A stretch of 64,000 bases of DNA from Colwellia sp. BRX10-3 (GTDB lineage Bacteria > Pseudomonadota > Gammaproteobacteria > Enterobacterales > Alteromonadaceae). Below, piece after piece: positions 28,035 through 36,251 of this stretch. The notes under the pieces are model-generated. The model was not told where the DNA came from. It did no database searches and saw only the letters and a list, made by a program, of their open reading frames with translations. Where the stretch lies: NCBI RefSeq assembly GCF_014077505.1, contig NZ_JACGWA010000006.1, positions 161,137 to 225,136 on the forward strand, given 5' to 3'. Position 1 is the stretch's first letter. Each line of letters opens with the position of its first letter. The translations under genes and the position numbers were made by a program.

Positions 28035-28583
28035 ATGCACGCATTTTTAGAATATATTCCGTTAGTTATTTTCTTCGTTTTTTATAAATTTGCTGATATA
28101 TATTGGGCAACAGCCTCTTTGATCGTTGCATCTGCTATTCAAATTGCCTACTTCTTAATAAAAAAACAACCTGTGCCAAAAAGAAACCTAATTTTCTTTG
28201 GTTTGATTGCCATTTTTGGCGGGCTGACTATCTACATGCATGACGATACCTTTTTAAAATGGAAAGTAACCATTATTCAAGGCATTTTCGCTATCGCTTT
28301 AATTGTTAGCCAAAAGGTCTTCAATAAAAATATTATGAAAGAATTTTTAGGAGAAGCCCTGACCTTGCCTGAAAATATTTGGAACAGATTAAATCTTGCT
28401 TGGGCATTATTCTTTGCGTTATGTGGTTTCCTCAATTGGTACATTGCTTTTAACTTTAGTTTAGAAACATGGGTTAACTTTAAAGTGTTTGGCTTAACCG
28501 CGTTAACCTTTATATTCGCTATTGGCTCGGTAATGTCATTGTATAAATACATGCCTGAAGATGCAGAAGAAAAAAAAGAATAG
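28035..28583 (+). CDS. yciB: YciB/IspZ inner-membrane septation-associated protein
   Basis: This 182-residue protein has five to six membrane helices. It matches YciB by its start (LEYIPLVIFFVFYKFADIYWAT), the GGLTIYMHDDTFLKWKVTII motif and the WNRLNLAWALFFALCGFLNWY segment. YciB interacts with elongation and division proteins and supports envelope integrity. The yciI gene follows after 50 bp, the same neighbour as in Escherichia coli, which supports the identification. Confidence 0.92.
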   Translation: MHAFLEYIPLVIFFVFYKFADIYWATASLIVASAIQIAYFLIKKQPVPKRNLIFFGLIAIFGGLTIYMHDDTFLKWKVTIIQGIFAIALIVSQKVFNKNIMKEFLGEALTLPENIWNRLNLAWALFFALCGFLNWYIAFNFSLETWVNFKVFGLTALTFIFAIGSVMSLYKYMPEDAEEKKE

Positions 28584-28633
28584 CGTGGCATGTACCCACA
28601 ATTTTTAATTAAATAATAATTTTTGGATGTGAA

Positions 28634-28936
28634 ATGTTTTATCTTATCTATAGTGAAGATGTTGAAAATAGTTTAGCTCTGCGTATGAGCGTACGTGAAA
28701 ATCATTTAGCTCGACTACGTGACTTACAAAATGAAGGTAAGTTGCTTGTTGCAGGCCCTTGCCCTGCAATCGACAGTGAAAATCCTGGTGATGCAGGCTT
28801 CACTGGCTCACTCATTATTGCACAGTTCGACAGCTTAATTGATGCTCAACAATGGGCAGAGCAAGACCCTTACATAGCAGCGGGCGTTTATAAAAACGTT
28901 ACCGTTAAACCGTACAAAAAAGTACTTCCAGCATAA
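28634..28936 (+). CDS. yciI: YciI family protein
   Basis: This 100-residue protein has the YciI ferredoxin-like fold pattern: [17 protein letters not shown] at the start, the conserved [22 protein letters not shown] helix-turn with a His, and [17 protein letters not shown] with the conserved Asp-Pro. YciI proteins resemble muconolactone isomerases; the reaction in most bacteria is unknown. Its place after yciB is conserved among gammaproteobacteria. Confidence 0.92.
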   Translation: MFYLIYSEDVENSLALRMSVRENHLARLRDLQNEGKLLVAGPCPAIDSENPGDAGFTGSLIIAQFDSLIDAQQWAEQDPYIAAGVYKNVTVKPYKKVLPA

Positions 28937-28952
28937 GTATTAAATTTTAGCC

Positions 28953-29357
28953 ATGAATAATAAAAACCTTAGCAAATGCATATTGGCAAGCTTTCTACTA
29001 TTTTCTAGCGCGGTAATGGCTAAAAACACCGTAGAAGTCTGTGAAACTACAATGGACACTACAGCGGAAGTATCCCGCTGTTTAGATGGTATTAAGGAAA
29101 AGAAAGATCGTGAACTTCAAACCTGGGTAAATAATCAAGTATTTATCTTAGAAGAGTCAGCAGCCAATAACGGACGCCGCACATCTCTTGATATGTTTAA
29201 ACGTTCACAACGTAATTTTATTAGCTATCGAGAAAATAACTGTCGTTGGCAATATTTGTTAATAGCGCCTAATGCTGGTGCTCCGGTTGCCTATAAAAAA
29301 TGTTATATCACTTTGACACAATACCGCATTGAAGAATTAACCAACCTCGATAAATAA
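28953..29357 (+). CDS. Exported LprI/DUF1311-like protein
   Basis: This 134-residue protein has a Sec signal peptide (about 1-23, cleavage near VMA) and a short mature region with Cys residues and the pattern CLDGIKEKKDRELQTW, then FKRSQRNFISYRENNCRW. That layout resembles the DUF1311 family, which includes lysozyme inhibitor LprI. A periplasmic role is likely; lysozyme inhibition is only a family-based guess. It starts 17 bp after yciI and may share its transcript. Confidence 0.68.
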   Translation: MNNKNLSKCILASFLLFSSAVMAKNTVEVCETTMDTTAEVSRCLDGIKEKKDRELQTWVNNQVFILEESAANNGRRTSLDMFKRSQRNFISYRENNCRWQYLLIAPNAGAPVAYKKCYITLTQYRIEELTNLDK

Positions 29358-29957
29358 CTAGTCATAAGTTGATTATTTTTAGCGACTATAAAATTTCAGC
29401 CTCTATTTATGCCCATGGATTTGTCATTAATATTTGGGTGAAATTAATTAAAATTATAAATCGAGGCGCCATAATGCCACAGCTACATTCGTAAAAAAAC
29501 ACTTAAGTAATAGGTAAAAGCGTAAATTTATAGATTAAATTCAAACGTTTAACCTTTAACCTTTAACCGTTAACCTTTAACAGTCATTATAATTAATATA
29601 CAGTGGACTCTGTCAGTTCTATTTATCAATTATTAGCTAAGTGTCAACTTATTATATTGATATTTATTCCCATGAACGCAAGTTTATTACCAATGTGGGT
29701 GATGGAAATAAAGCTTGAATAATAACCTTACTTACCCTAAATTATGGATAAGTAATTGGACCATAATCGCACTGAATATCAATATATAAGACAAATTCTG
29801 CAAGCATTTATTGAATTCATAAAAAACAGATATCGGCCTTAAAACCACCTCGACGCACAATCAAAAAACTTTTAACTTGTGCATATATTTTTACACTGTT
29901 GAAATTTTCCGATTTTCCGGTTTATCTCAACTGATAATCCAATAATAGTTGTAACTT
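29358..29957. other. 600-bp intergenic region with a heptamer repeat
   Basis: No ORF or RNA gene was recognised. The notable feature is a five-copy TTTAACC repeat at 29548-29582. The rest is AT-rich and presumably includes the promoter of the GAF-domain gene. Confidence 0.6.
29548..29582. repeat. Five tandem heptanucleotide repeats (TTTAACC)
   Basis: TTTAACC units run from 29548 in steps of seven; the fourth reads GTTAACC and the fifth TTTAACA, the others are exact. Position is about 375 bp upstream of the GAF protein start. Confidence 0.88.
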
Positions 29958-30503
29958 ATGGAAATATTATCAGATCTCTCCGTTTATTTAAGTAACCCTC
30001 GTAATACTTTAAATAAAAAATTATTGAAGATTTGCATGACAGTTAAGTCTGCAATTCCAGCATGTGATCGTGTTGGTATTTGGCTATTTTGCTCTGACTA
30101 TTCAGAGATGATTTCAATAATGTGTGTTGACGAATTAGAAGAAAAATCCGTCGGCGAAAGTTTAATTGCCAATGAATGTAAAGCTTACTTTGCTCACCTA
30201 AGAGAAAATGAGTTTTTAGTTGCTTCTGATGCAAGAAATAACGATATAACAAAATCTTTTAATAATGATTATTTTGATGTACACGATATACATTCTTTAT
30301 TGGATATTACCTTCAAAAAAGACTTTCTTCCATTAGGCGTAATATGCTGTGAGCGCACAGGTGACCAAACAGAGTGGCAACCACAAGATATAAAAATGCT
30401 ACAAAGTATTTCTGTAAAAGCCTCTGTATTTATTAGTAATATTGTCTCTGATACTTACACTATTAGGTCTAAAGAAAATATAATAAAAATGCTTAATGCT
30501 TAA
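29958..30503 (+). CDS. GAF-domain protein
   Basis: This 181-residue soluble protein is essentially one GAF domain. The pattern CDRVGIWLFCSDYSEMISIMC, then SLLDITFKKDFLPLGVICCERTG and WQPQDIKMLQSISVKAS, is typical of sensor GAF domains. There is no output domain, so it may act as a binding module or be the remnant of a larger sensor. The ligand is unknown. The neighbours do not suggest a pathway. Confidence 0.72.
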   Translation: MEILSDLSVYLSNPRNTLNKKLLKICMTVKSAIPACDRVGIWLFCSDYSEMISIMCVDELEEKSVGESLIANECKAYFAHLRENEFLVASDARNNDITKSFNNDYFDVHDIHSLLDITFKKDFLPLGVICCERTGDQTEWQPQDIKMLQSISVKASVFISNIVSDTYTIRSKENIIKMLNA

Positions 30504-30579
30504 TGCTTATTTACAAGGCATTTTCGTTACCATTCTTACTGTTTGTATAAAACTTATCATTTCGACATTATTTTCTAAT

Positions 30580-30600
30580 CATGCATGTAAAATCTGCATG
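30580..30600. terminator. Weak hairpin between convergent genes
   Basis: CATGCA at 30580-30585 pairs with TGCATG at 30595-30600, between the GAF gene and the leftward membrane protein gene. The stem is only six base pairs, so it is a weak candidate. Confidence 0.3.
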
Positions 30601-30614
30601 GGTTAAATTAATAA

Positions 30615-31367
30615 TTACCTATTAAATTGATATCGACTTAATGCAGCATCAATAACTCCTGCCACTAGCAAGGCTATCAAGATTAATTGCCCAGCTATTG
30701 CGGCAAAAATGTCGGGCGCTTTCATCAGAGAAGCCATCAAAGAATCTTTATAATAAAAAAACCACTGATGCTCACTTGGAAATATAACAGTATGTAAATA
30801 ATAAAAAACTTGTGTAAAGCCCCATATTTTCAACATGGATATAACCAACAAAACAAAACACGCTAAAGAGATTAACTTTTGTTTTCCTGTTGGCATTTTT
30901 CTTATCGACTCAGCTTTTAACAGATGCAATTGTCGAAAATAAAACACCAATAAGCTCAGTAAAAAAACTAAATTACCCCACCAAAACTTAGTGATGTTAT
31001 CAAGTAAATTAGCCACATCTTGCAAATGTTGAACTTCGCTGTTAGTTAATAGTTTTTGTTTAATAGCCGAACCATTTAAATAACTAATATCGACTAAGCC
31101 ATTACCTTGTTGGTGAATAGCTTGAACAATATCGGCAAATTTTTTCTCGTGTAATTTAACATCGTGAATGGGGAAGTCTCGTTTGCCTTGGGTGTTTTTT
31201 GGCACGTTTTTGGTAATCACTGTATTTATTTCTAATGTTTGGTACCAAAAACCATATAAAAAGTTAGTTGCTTTACTCACCTGCCAACTAATACCTAAAC
31301 AAAATATAAGTAACGCTAAAGCAAAAATGCACCAAAGCAGTTGTCGAATAAATAAGTGTTTAATCAT
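30615..31367 (-). CDS. DUF1461/TIGR01906-like integral membrane protein
   Basis: This 250-residue protein has four or five membrane helices, with an N-terminal one at about 10-30. The motif LTNSEVQHLQDVANLL, in the extracytoplasmic loop before the second helix, matches the E-x2-H-x2-DV pattern of the DUF1461 (TIGR01906) membrane family, and the fold order agrees. Function is unknown. It appears monocistronic. Confidence 0.62.
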   Translation of the reverse strand: MIKHLFIRQLLWCIFALALLIFCLGISWQVSKATNFLYGFWYQTLEINTVITKNVPKNTQGKRDFPIHDVKLHEKKFADIVQAIHQQGNGLVDISYLNGSAIKQKLLTNSEVQHLQDVANLLDNITKFWWGNLVFLLSLLVFYFRQLHLLKAESIRKMPTGKQKLISLACFVLLVISMLKIWGFTQVFYYLHTVIFPSEHQWFFYYKDSLMASLMKAPDIFAAIAGQLILIALLVAGVIDAALSRYQFNR

Positions 31368-31883
31368 GGTGAAGTTTCTTAGCCTTATTGATGATTAATT
31401 ATGATTGAGTCAACACAACGACCTGTAAATTAATTTGTTAGCTTATTTACTGGCTCACTTTACTGAGTAACAGTAGCATAACGCAAAAGCTGAAATGAAT
31501 ATCTAACAGCAACAAAATAATTAACTGCATCAGGCATTACATTAAAATATTTCGATAAATAAGATAAAGTAAATTCTACCAATCCATTGTCCTTGTTTTA
31601 AAAAAGCCACCTATTGATATTAAAATATCATCCACCTTTAAGATAATTTAATGATGAAATGATGAACTGTTAGTTATTTGCCTCAACCTAATAGCTATTT
31701 TTATATCTCATAATAGCTATCTAACAGCAGCTTCTCCTTTACGTTTATAGCACTACATACTAGGAGTAGTAATTATAAAATTTACCTCATAAAACGCAAT
31801 CTTAAAAAACATATCAAATAATGCTTGAAATAACAGCAAAACAGATATACTGTATGTTTATACAGTATATCGAGGTAGGCAGT
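31368..31883. other. Intergenic region upstream of sulA-like gene
   Basis: About 515 bp between divergent genes. No ORF is convincing; the last part carries the LexA box at 31848-31867. The rest is AT-rich without clear structure. Confidence 0.6.
31848..31867 (+). promoter_or_regulatory. LexA binding site (SOS box)
   Basis: TACTGTATGTTTATACAGTA fits the gammaproteobacterial LexA consensus, with CTG at 31850-31852 and CAG at 31863-31865 separated by exactly ten bases. It lies 16 bp upstream of the chosen start of the SulA-like gene, where bound LexA would block transcription. Confidence 0.92.
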
Positions 31884-32354
31884 ATGATCAACACTAACAA
31901 AATTAACTTAAAATTGAATAACAATAACTTAGCTATAACACCTGTCATTAATTTGTCGCGTGCAATTAACTTATCTTCAGCTTGGTGTAATACTATTAGC
32001 GTAAAAAACTCCTATGATATATCTGAAAAATACCAAGATATTTGTCAAAGTCACCATGATGATAACAAGTGGATTTTAATGATTAACCCTGTAAATGAAT
32101 CGCTAGAACAACTTTCTAACATGGGCAAAATTAACCCGGCAAAAATACTCAAAGTGAATGCAAATAAGGTTAATGTTAGCCTAGAACATATTAAAAATAC
32201 TTTGTTAAAAGGTACTTGTTCTGCAATGATTTTGTCAGACTCGAATTATAATAAAGCTGAGTTGAAAGAAATATCTCGCTGTGCCGCGTTAGGAAAAACC
32301 CAATGTATTATATTGCAAAAAACTGACTTTCAACATATCGGTCAACTACACTAA
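31884..32354 (+). CDS. sulA: SulA-like SOS cell-division inhibitor
   Basis: This 156-residue protein aligns by eye with the C-terminal core of SulA: KWILMINPVNESLEQLSNMG, then KILKVNANKVNVSLEHIKNT and an AMILSDS strand, ending in CIILQK. SulA blocks FtsZ assembly after DNA damage. The ATG at 31884 follows GAGG at 31872-31875. An upstream in-frame ATG at 31821 would place the LexA box inside the gene and is rejected. The consensus SOS box immediately upstream strongly supports the role even though sequence identity to the enterobacterial protein looks low. Unlike enterobacteria, no ompA lies next to it. Confidence 0.83.
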   Translation: MINTNKINLKLNNNNLAITPVINLSRAINLSSAWCNTISVKNSYDISEKYQDICQSHHDDNKWILMINPVNESLEQLSNMGKINPAKILKVNANKVNVSLEHIKNTLLKGTCSAMILSDSNYNKAELKEISRCAALGKTQCIILQKTDFQHIGQLH

Positions 32355-32378
32355 ATCATTAAATTTCGGTAAATTAAA

Positions 32379-32437
32379 ATTTGTAAGGCCAAAGTTTTAA
32401 AGTCTTAATTTGTAAGGCCAGAGTTTGCCAGGTCATA
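32379..32437. repeat. Imperfect 29-30 bp tandem repeat
   Basis: Two units starting ATTTGTAAGGCCA lie at 32379-32407 and 32408-32437, and a third degenerate unit (ATTAATAAAGCCG) follows. They are in the 283-bp gap between the sulA-like gene and ychJ. Confidence 0.75.
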
Positions 32438-32637
32438 ATTAATAAAGCCGGAACCCTTAAAATAAGAGCGCTAAAAAGACACGATCCTGTGATTGTTCTT
32501 TGATTGGCCTAATTAAAATTAATTGCTATTTAAGTTCAATTAAGAAAAAATTCGCTTTAGTTAAAGAATAAACAATACAAAGCCTATTCACTGTCGTGAT
32601 AAGCTAAGCAATATTTCCATCCTAATAGATTATCTAC

Positions 32638-33126
32638 ATGTTATGTCCATGTGGCTCAGAACGAGCCTATGCTCAATGTTGCCAACCTGTAATAATGGCA
32701 ACAACACCGGCTAACTCTCCCGAGCAATTAATGCGCTCACGCTATACTGCCTATGCAACTAAACAAGCAGAGTACATTTATCTTACTTATGCCCATTCAA
32801 GCCAAAATGAGAATTCTGTTGACGATATAGCGCAATGGGCAGCTCAAACAACATGGCTAAAACTCATTGTTCACTATGCGAGTGATCATAAAAATGACTT
32901 AGCTAACAATGACCATGCCCAAGTAGAGTTTTCCGCCTTTTATCAACTTCAAGGAAAAATTTGGCAAATGCGAGAAAAATCTAATTTTGTTATCGAAGAT
33001 GGCGCATGGCGATACCTTGATGGTGAAGTGTCAAATAGCAATGCGTTAAATAAACCGAAAAGAAATGAAGTTTGTTTTTGTGGCAGTGAAAAAAAGTTCA
33101 AGCAGTGTTGTTCTAAAGCCTTTTAG
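32638..33126 (+). CDS. YchJ family protein with two SEC-C motifs
   Basis: This 162-residue protein has a zinc-binding SEC-C motif at each end (CPCGSERAYAQCC at about 3-15 and CFCGSEKKFKQCC near the C-terminus) around an NTF2-like YchJ core with SPEQLMRSRYTAYA. SEC-C motifs bind zinc and also end the SecA protein. YchJ function is not established. The stop codon overlaps that of the convergent next gene by four bases (33123-33126), so the two transcripts must overlap. Confidence 0.92.
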   Translation: MLCPCGSERAYAQCCQPVIMATTPANSPEQLMRSRYTAYATKQAEYIYLTYAHSSQNENSVDDIAQWAAQTTWLKLIVHYASDHKNDLANNDHAQVEFSAFYQLQGKIWQMREKSNFVIEDGAWRYLDGEVSNSNALNKPKRNEVCFCGSEKKFKQCCSKAF

Positions 33127-33656
33127 GCAACTGCTTCCATCAGGGGTGCTTTAACAATAGTGGTTTGTACTGCAGCTAACCATGCCTTAGCATTAAAATC
33201 TGCTCTTGGTTGCGCTTGTGCTAACGATTTATCTTGATGCTTTTGTTGGCAATACAAACTTGTATTAGACATAACCTGCTGGCTTATATGTTTGGCATCG
33301 TCACGAAATGCTAAAGGCTTAGGGTTTAAGGTATTAGTCAATCGTAGCAGTTCAAACTGATGATTTTCAACCAAACCTGCCTGATTATATCTGCTTATAT
33401 CTTCAACGTTTTTTAATGATAAAGGAGCTTCATTCGGTAATTGAAAATATTTTCGCAGTTGTTCAGATGTCGTGTTTTTCTCGGGTGTTTGTGAAAGTGG
33501 TAGTTTGAATTGGCTATGCGCTCGAACATCGTCGGTGAGCATCGCAAGTAATAGCGAAAAATCAGAACGACGAGCGTGATGAACACTTTCATTAAGCTGT
33601 TCGCCTAACTGAAGTTCATGAACAAGTATGTCGTTTGATAAAGCGTCTTGTGTCAA
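33123..33656 (-). CDS. VC2046/SO_2500-like hypothetical protein
   Basis: This 177-residue soluble protein resembles the VC2046/SO_2500 family of Vibrio and Shewanella in its start (VHELQLGEQLNESVHHARRSDF, then SLLLAMLTDDV). No function is known. No signal peptide or membrane segment is present. The start is a TTG at 33656 with only a weak ribosome site, but no earlier or nearby ATG fits the conserved N-terminus. Its 3' end overlaps ychJ in antisense by four bases. Confidence 0.65.
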   Translation of the reverse strand: MTQDALSNDILVHELQLGEQLNESVHHARRSDFSLLLAMLTDDVRAHSQFKLPLSQTPEKNTTSEQLRKYFQLPNEAPLSLKNVEDISRYNQAGLVENHQFELLRLTNTLNPKPLAFRDDAKHISQQVMSNTSLYCQQKHQDKSLAQAQPRADFNAKAWLAAVQTTIVKAPLMEAVA

Positions 33657-33775
33657 AATAATCTACTTTTTTACTACCGATAATATAAATATCGGCAGCA
33701 CCATAAATTACTTTAATATTATGCGTAATTAATTAATGATTTTCTAATAATTACAGTCTGTTGGGTGATTATTGT

Positions 33776-35071
33776 TCACTTAGCAGAAACTTGATTAATG
33801 GGCCAACTTAGAATAAAAGTCGCGCCGCCATTTTCGCTATCTACAACAGAGGCACTGCCACCATGCCACTCCATGATCCGACAAACAATAGCAAGACCTA
33901 AACCAAAGCCTCCTGTTTCTCGGTTACGAGATATATCACCACGAGAAAATGCGTCAAATATAGTGCATTTGAATTCGTCACAAACTCCCTCTCCATTATC
34001 CGTAACTCGAATTTGGCAGTGTTTGTCATTTTGTATAATCGTAATATCTATTTCACCGTTACCATATTTTATTGCATTTGAAATATAGTTATTTAGTGCT
34101 CGACCGATAAATTGGCGATCAACCTCAACCCTTTGGTTGCCAAGCATATTGATAATGTTAAATTTTTGCTCAAACTGTTGATAGTTACTGACCTGTTTCT
34201 CGACAATATCAACCAATGATTCTTCGGTAAAATTTAGCTCAGGTTTATCATTATCGAAACTAGCATAAATCAGCATTTCGCTAATGAGTTGCTCTAATTC
34301 ACAAATATCTTTGCTAATAGCGGTACGGTATTTTTCTTGTTTGGCTTTATCATCTGTACAGCCTAGCATCTGCAAGGCAAACTTAGTACGTGCTAAAGGC
34401 GTACGCAATTCATGCGCAACTGCTGTTGAAAGTTCTTTATGGGCGTCAATTAAACGTTTGATACGGCTGGCCATGGTATTAAAGGCAGTTACCATAGGCG
34501 CTGTCATTGTCGATTCAGCTTTTGGTGCCAGCACATCGAAGCTTTCTTGACCAAACTCAATAGCCGTTTTTCGTAATTGATCCAAATCACGAGACAAAGG
34601 CCGTAACCAAAAAAACAATAAACAGGCTAAACTTGCCAGCAAAATAACGCGAATTAGGGCTTCGACTCTAGGCCTGGTTGGCATTTTAGCTGGGCCTAAT
34701 ACAATCACGGTTCCTGTGTCATTGATACGGTGGTGGATTTCTACTGCGTTATTGTCATAGTAAATATGGGTGTTTTCTTCTTTGATAACATCATGCCTTT
34801 GATGGCTGATTGCTTTTACTGCTTGGGCAGACATCAACTTTAAGGGTTGTTGCCATTGTTTTGCTGCTTGGGATAGTATTTCTTCCCACTGATCTTCTGG
34901 ATGCTGTTCTAAATAATTAGATAGCGCCAACAACATAGTTTTATAACCCGTGTAAGACTCTATATCTTGTTCAAGATAAGAACTCCACGCTTCATCGAGC
35001 ATCCATGAGAAGACGATAAAAATAGAAATAATAAGGAAATATAAGCTGAAGAATGAGCGACCAAGTTTCAT
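33776..35071 (-). CDS. RstB-like sensor histidine kinase
   Basis: This 431-residue kinase has two membrane helices (about 9-26 and 137-160) flanking a short periplasmic domain, then HAMP, HisKA with AVAHELRTPLARTKF (His near residue 220), an N-box LNNYISNAIKYGN, a G1 box DNGEGV and a G2 box GGFGLGLAIV. The ATG at 35071 is preferred over the TTG one codon upstream. It lies downstream of the OmpR-family regulator in the same orientation and is its likely partner. RstB is the closest family in layout, but the target genes and signal are unknown. Confidence 0.87.
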   Translation of the reverse strand: MKLGRSFFSLYFLIISIFIVFSWMLDEAWSSYLEQDIESYTGYKTMLLALSNYLEQHPEDQWEEILSQAAKQWQQPLKLMSAQAVKAISHQRHDVIKEENTHIYYDNNAVEIHHRINDTGTVIVLGPAKMPTRPRVEALIRVILLASLACLLFFWLRPLSRDLDQLRKTAIEFGQESFDVLAPKAESTMTAPMVTAFNTMASRIKRLIDAHKELSTAVAHELRTPLARTKFALQMLGCTDDKAKQEKYRTAISKDICELEQLISEMLIYASFDNDKPELNFTEESLVDIVEKQVSNYQQFEQKFNIINMLGNQRVEVDRQFIGRALNNYISNAIKYGNGEIDITIIQNDKHCQIRVTDNGEGVCDEFKCTIFDAFSRGDISRNRETGGFGLGLAIVCRIMEWHGGSASVVDSENGGATFILSWPINQVSAK

Positions 35072-35146
35072 CAAAATACCTAAAGTGAGAAAAACAACTC
35101 TGATGAGCTGCCATTGCAGATCACCAGTTTATTCACTGAGAAAACC

Positions 35147-35863
35147 TTAACTCCAAGCATCTGGAACAAATAAATAACCTTGTCCCCATATGGTTTTAAT
35201 ACGAAAAGGAGTTTCGTTACTATCATGCAATTTTTTCCGTAAGCGAGATATACGAACATCAACACTTCTATCCATACCATCGTATTCGCGACCAACAACC
35301 GCTTTATAAATATAATCACGATTTTGAACCTCGCCTGAACGGCTGGCTAATAACCAAAGTAAATCAAATTCTTGGCTAGTAAGGTCAACATTTTCTCCGT
35401 GTAATGTTACTTGTCTAGAACCTCTATTAATATGTAACTCGCCGAAAACAATTTCAGCATTTTCTTTGCCTTCAGTCGGTAACTGACCACGACGTAATAA
35501 GGCATTAACTCGTGCCAATAGCACTCTTGGCTCAACGGGTTTAATAACGTAATCATCAGCACCAATTTCCAAACCTAACACTTGATCAAAATCAGTGCCT
35601 TTGGCCGTTAACATTAAAATTGGCCCTTTATAGCTAGGGCGCAAGTCTTTACATACAGCAAAACCATCTTTACCTGGTAACATAATGTCTAGAATGATTA
35701 AATCAGGCACAAATTTATCTACTCGCTTTTCGACCGTATCACCTCTAAATTCTTGTTTAACGTGATAGCCTTCGCTTTCTAAGAACTCAGTGACTAAATC
35801 CGATAACTGGCGGTCATCCTCAACGAGTAATATCTTCTTTACTGACAATTTATTATCTGACAT
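35147..35863 (-). CDS. RstA-like OmpR/PhoB-family response regulator
   Basis: This 238-residue regulator has a receiver (acidic VEDD, Asp in LIILDIMLPGKDG, Thr in MLTAKG, Lys in YVIKPVEP) and a C-terminal winged helix (about 140-235) with the typical DRSVDVRISRLRKKL recognition region. The start is well supported by GGAG eight bases upstream. It is followed by its kinase gene after 75 bp. Similar pairs respond to acid, Mg2+ or envelope cues; none can be assigned here. Confidence 0.92.
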   Translation of the reverse strand: MSDNKLSVKKILLVEDDRQLSDLVTEFLESEGYHVKQEFRGDTVEKRVDKFVPDLIILDIMLPGKDGFAVCKDLRPSYKGPILMLTAKGTDFDQVLGLEIGADDYVIKPVEPRVLLARVNALLRRGQLPTEGKENAEIVFGELHINRGSRQVTLHGENVDLTSQEFDLLWLLASRSGEVQNRDYIYKAVVGREYDGMDRSVDVRISRLRKKLHDSNETPFRIKTIWGQGYLFVPDAWS

Positions 35864-36251
35864 TAACTGGCTCCTACTTATTACGCTGTATTAACAGCAT
35901 TTCATGGATGAATGATCAACACGGTTCAATGTTTACTTTAGCTCTTTACGCTAGATAATAAATAACAACCATTGAAAATATGAATGACTTTAATATCTAC
36001 AATCTTAAAATGTTTAGTATTAATTAACAACGCTATGTACAAGGTGTTACGGCAATAGTACAACTTATCACCTTTAGATTACATTTAATTACATCAAAGC
36101 TAACAAGCTGAGTTTTATTGTATTTTGATAAAAAATAGTGCACAAATATAATATCGGCGCTCATATTAAGACAAAGTTTTACTTAGACGTAAATGCAACT
36201 TACTATATAGGCAATATGCCCTATATAGATTGTAATATCTAAATACTCTTT
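35864..36251. other. Divergent intergenic region between rstA-like and MFS genes
   Basis: 388 bp without a convincing ORF. It contains a 26-bp palindrome at 36203-36228 close to the MFS start. Nothing else stands out. Confidence 0.6.
36203..36228. promoter_or_regulatory. Candidate operator palindrome upstream of the MFS gene
   Basis: CTATATAGGCA at 36203-36213 is mirrored by TGCCCTATATAG at 36217-36228, with one extra base in the right arm. Its end lies 23 bp before the MFS start codon, where a repressor could act. Confidence 0.45.

Noticed and set aside
31821..31883. Upstream start for the sulA-like gene
   Set aside because: It would put the LexA box inside the coding region and lacks a ribosome site.
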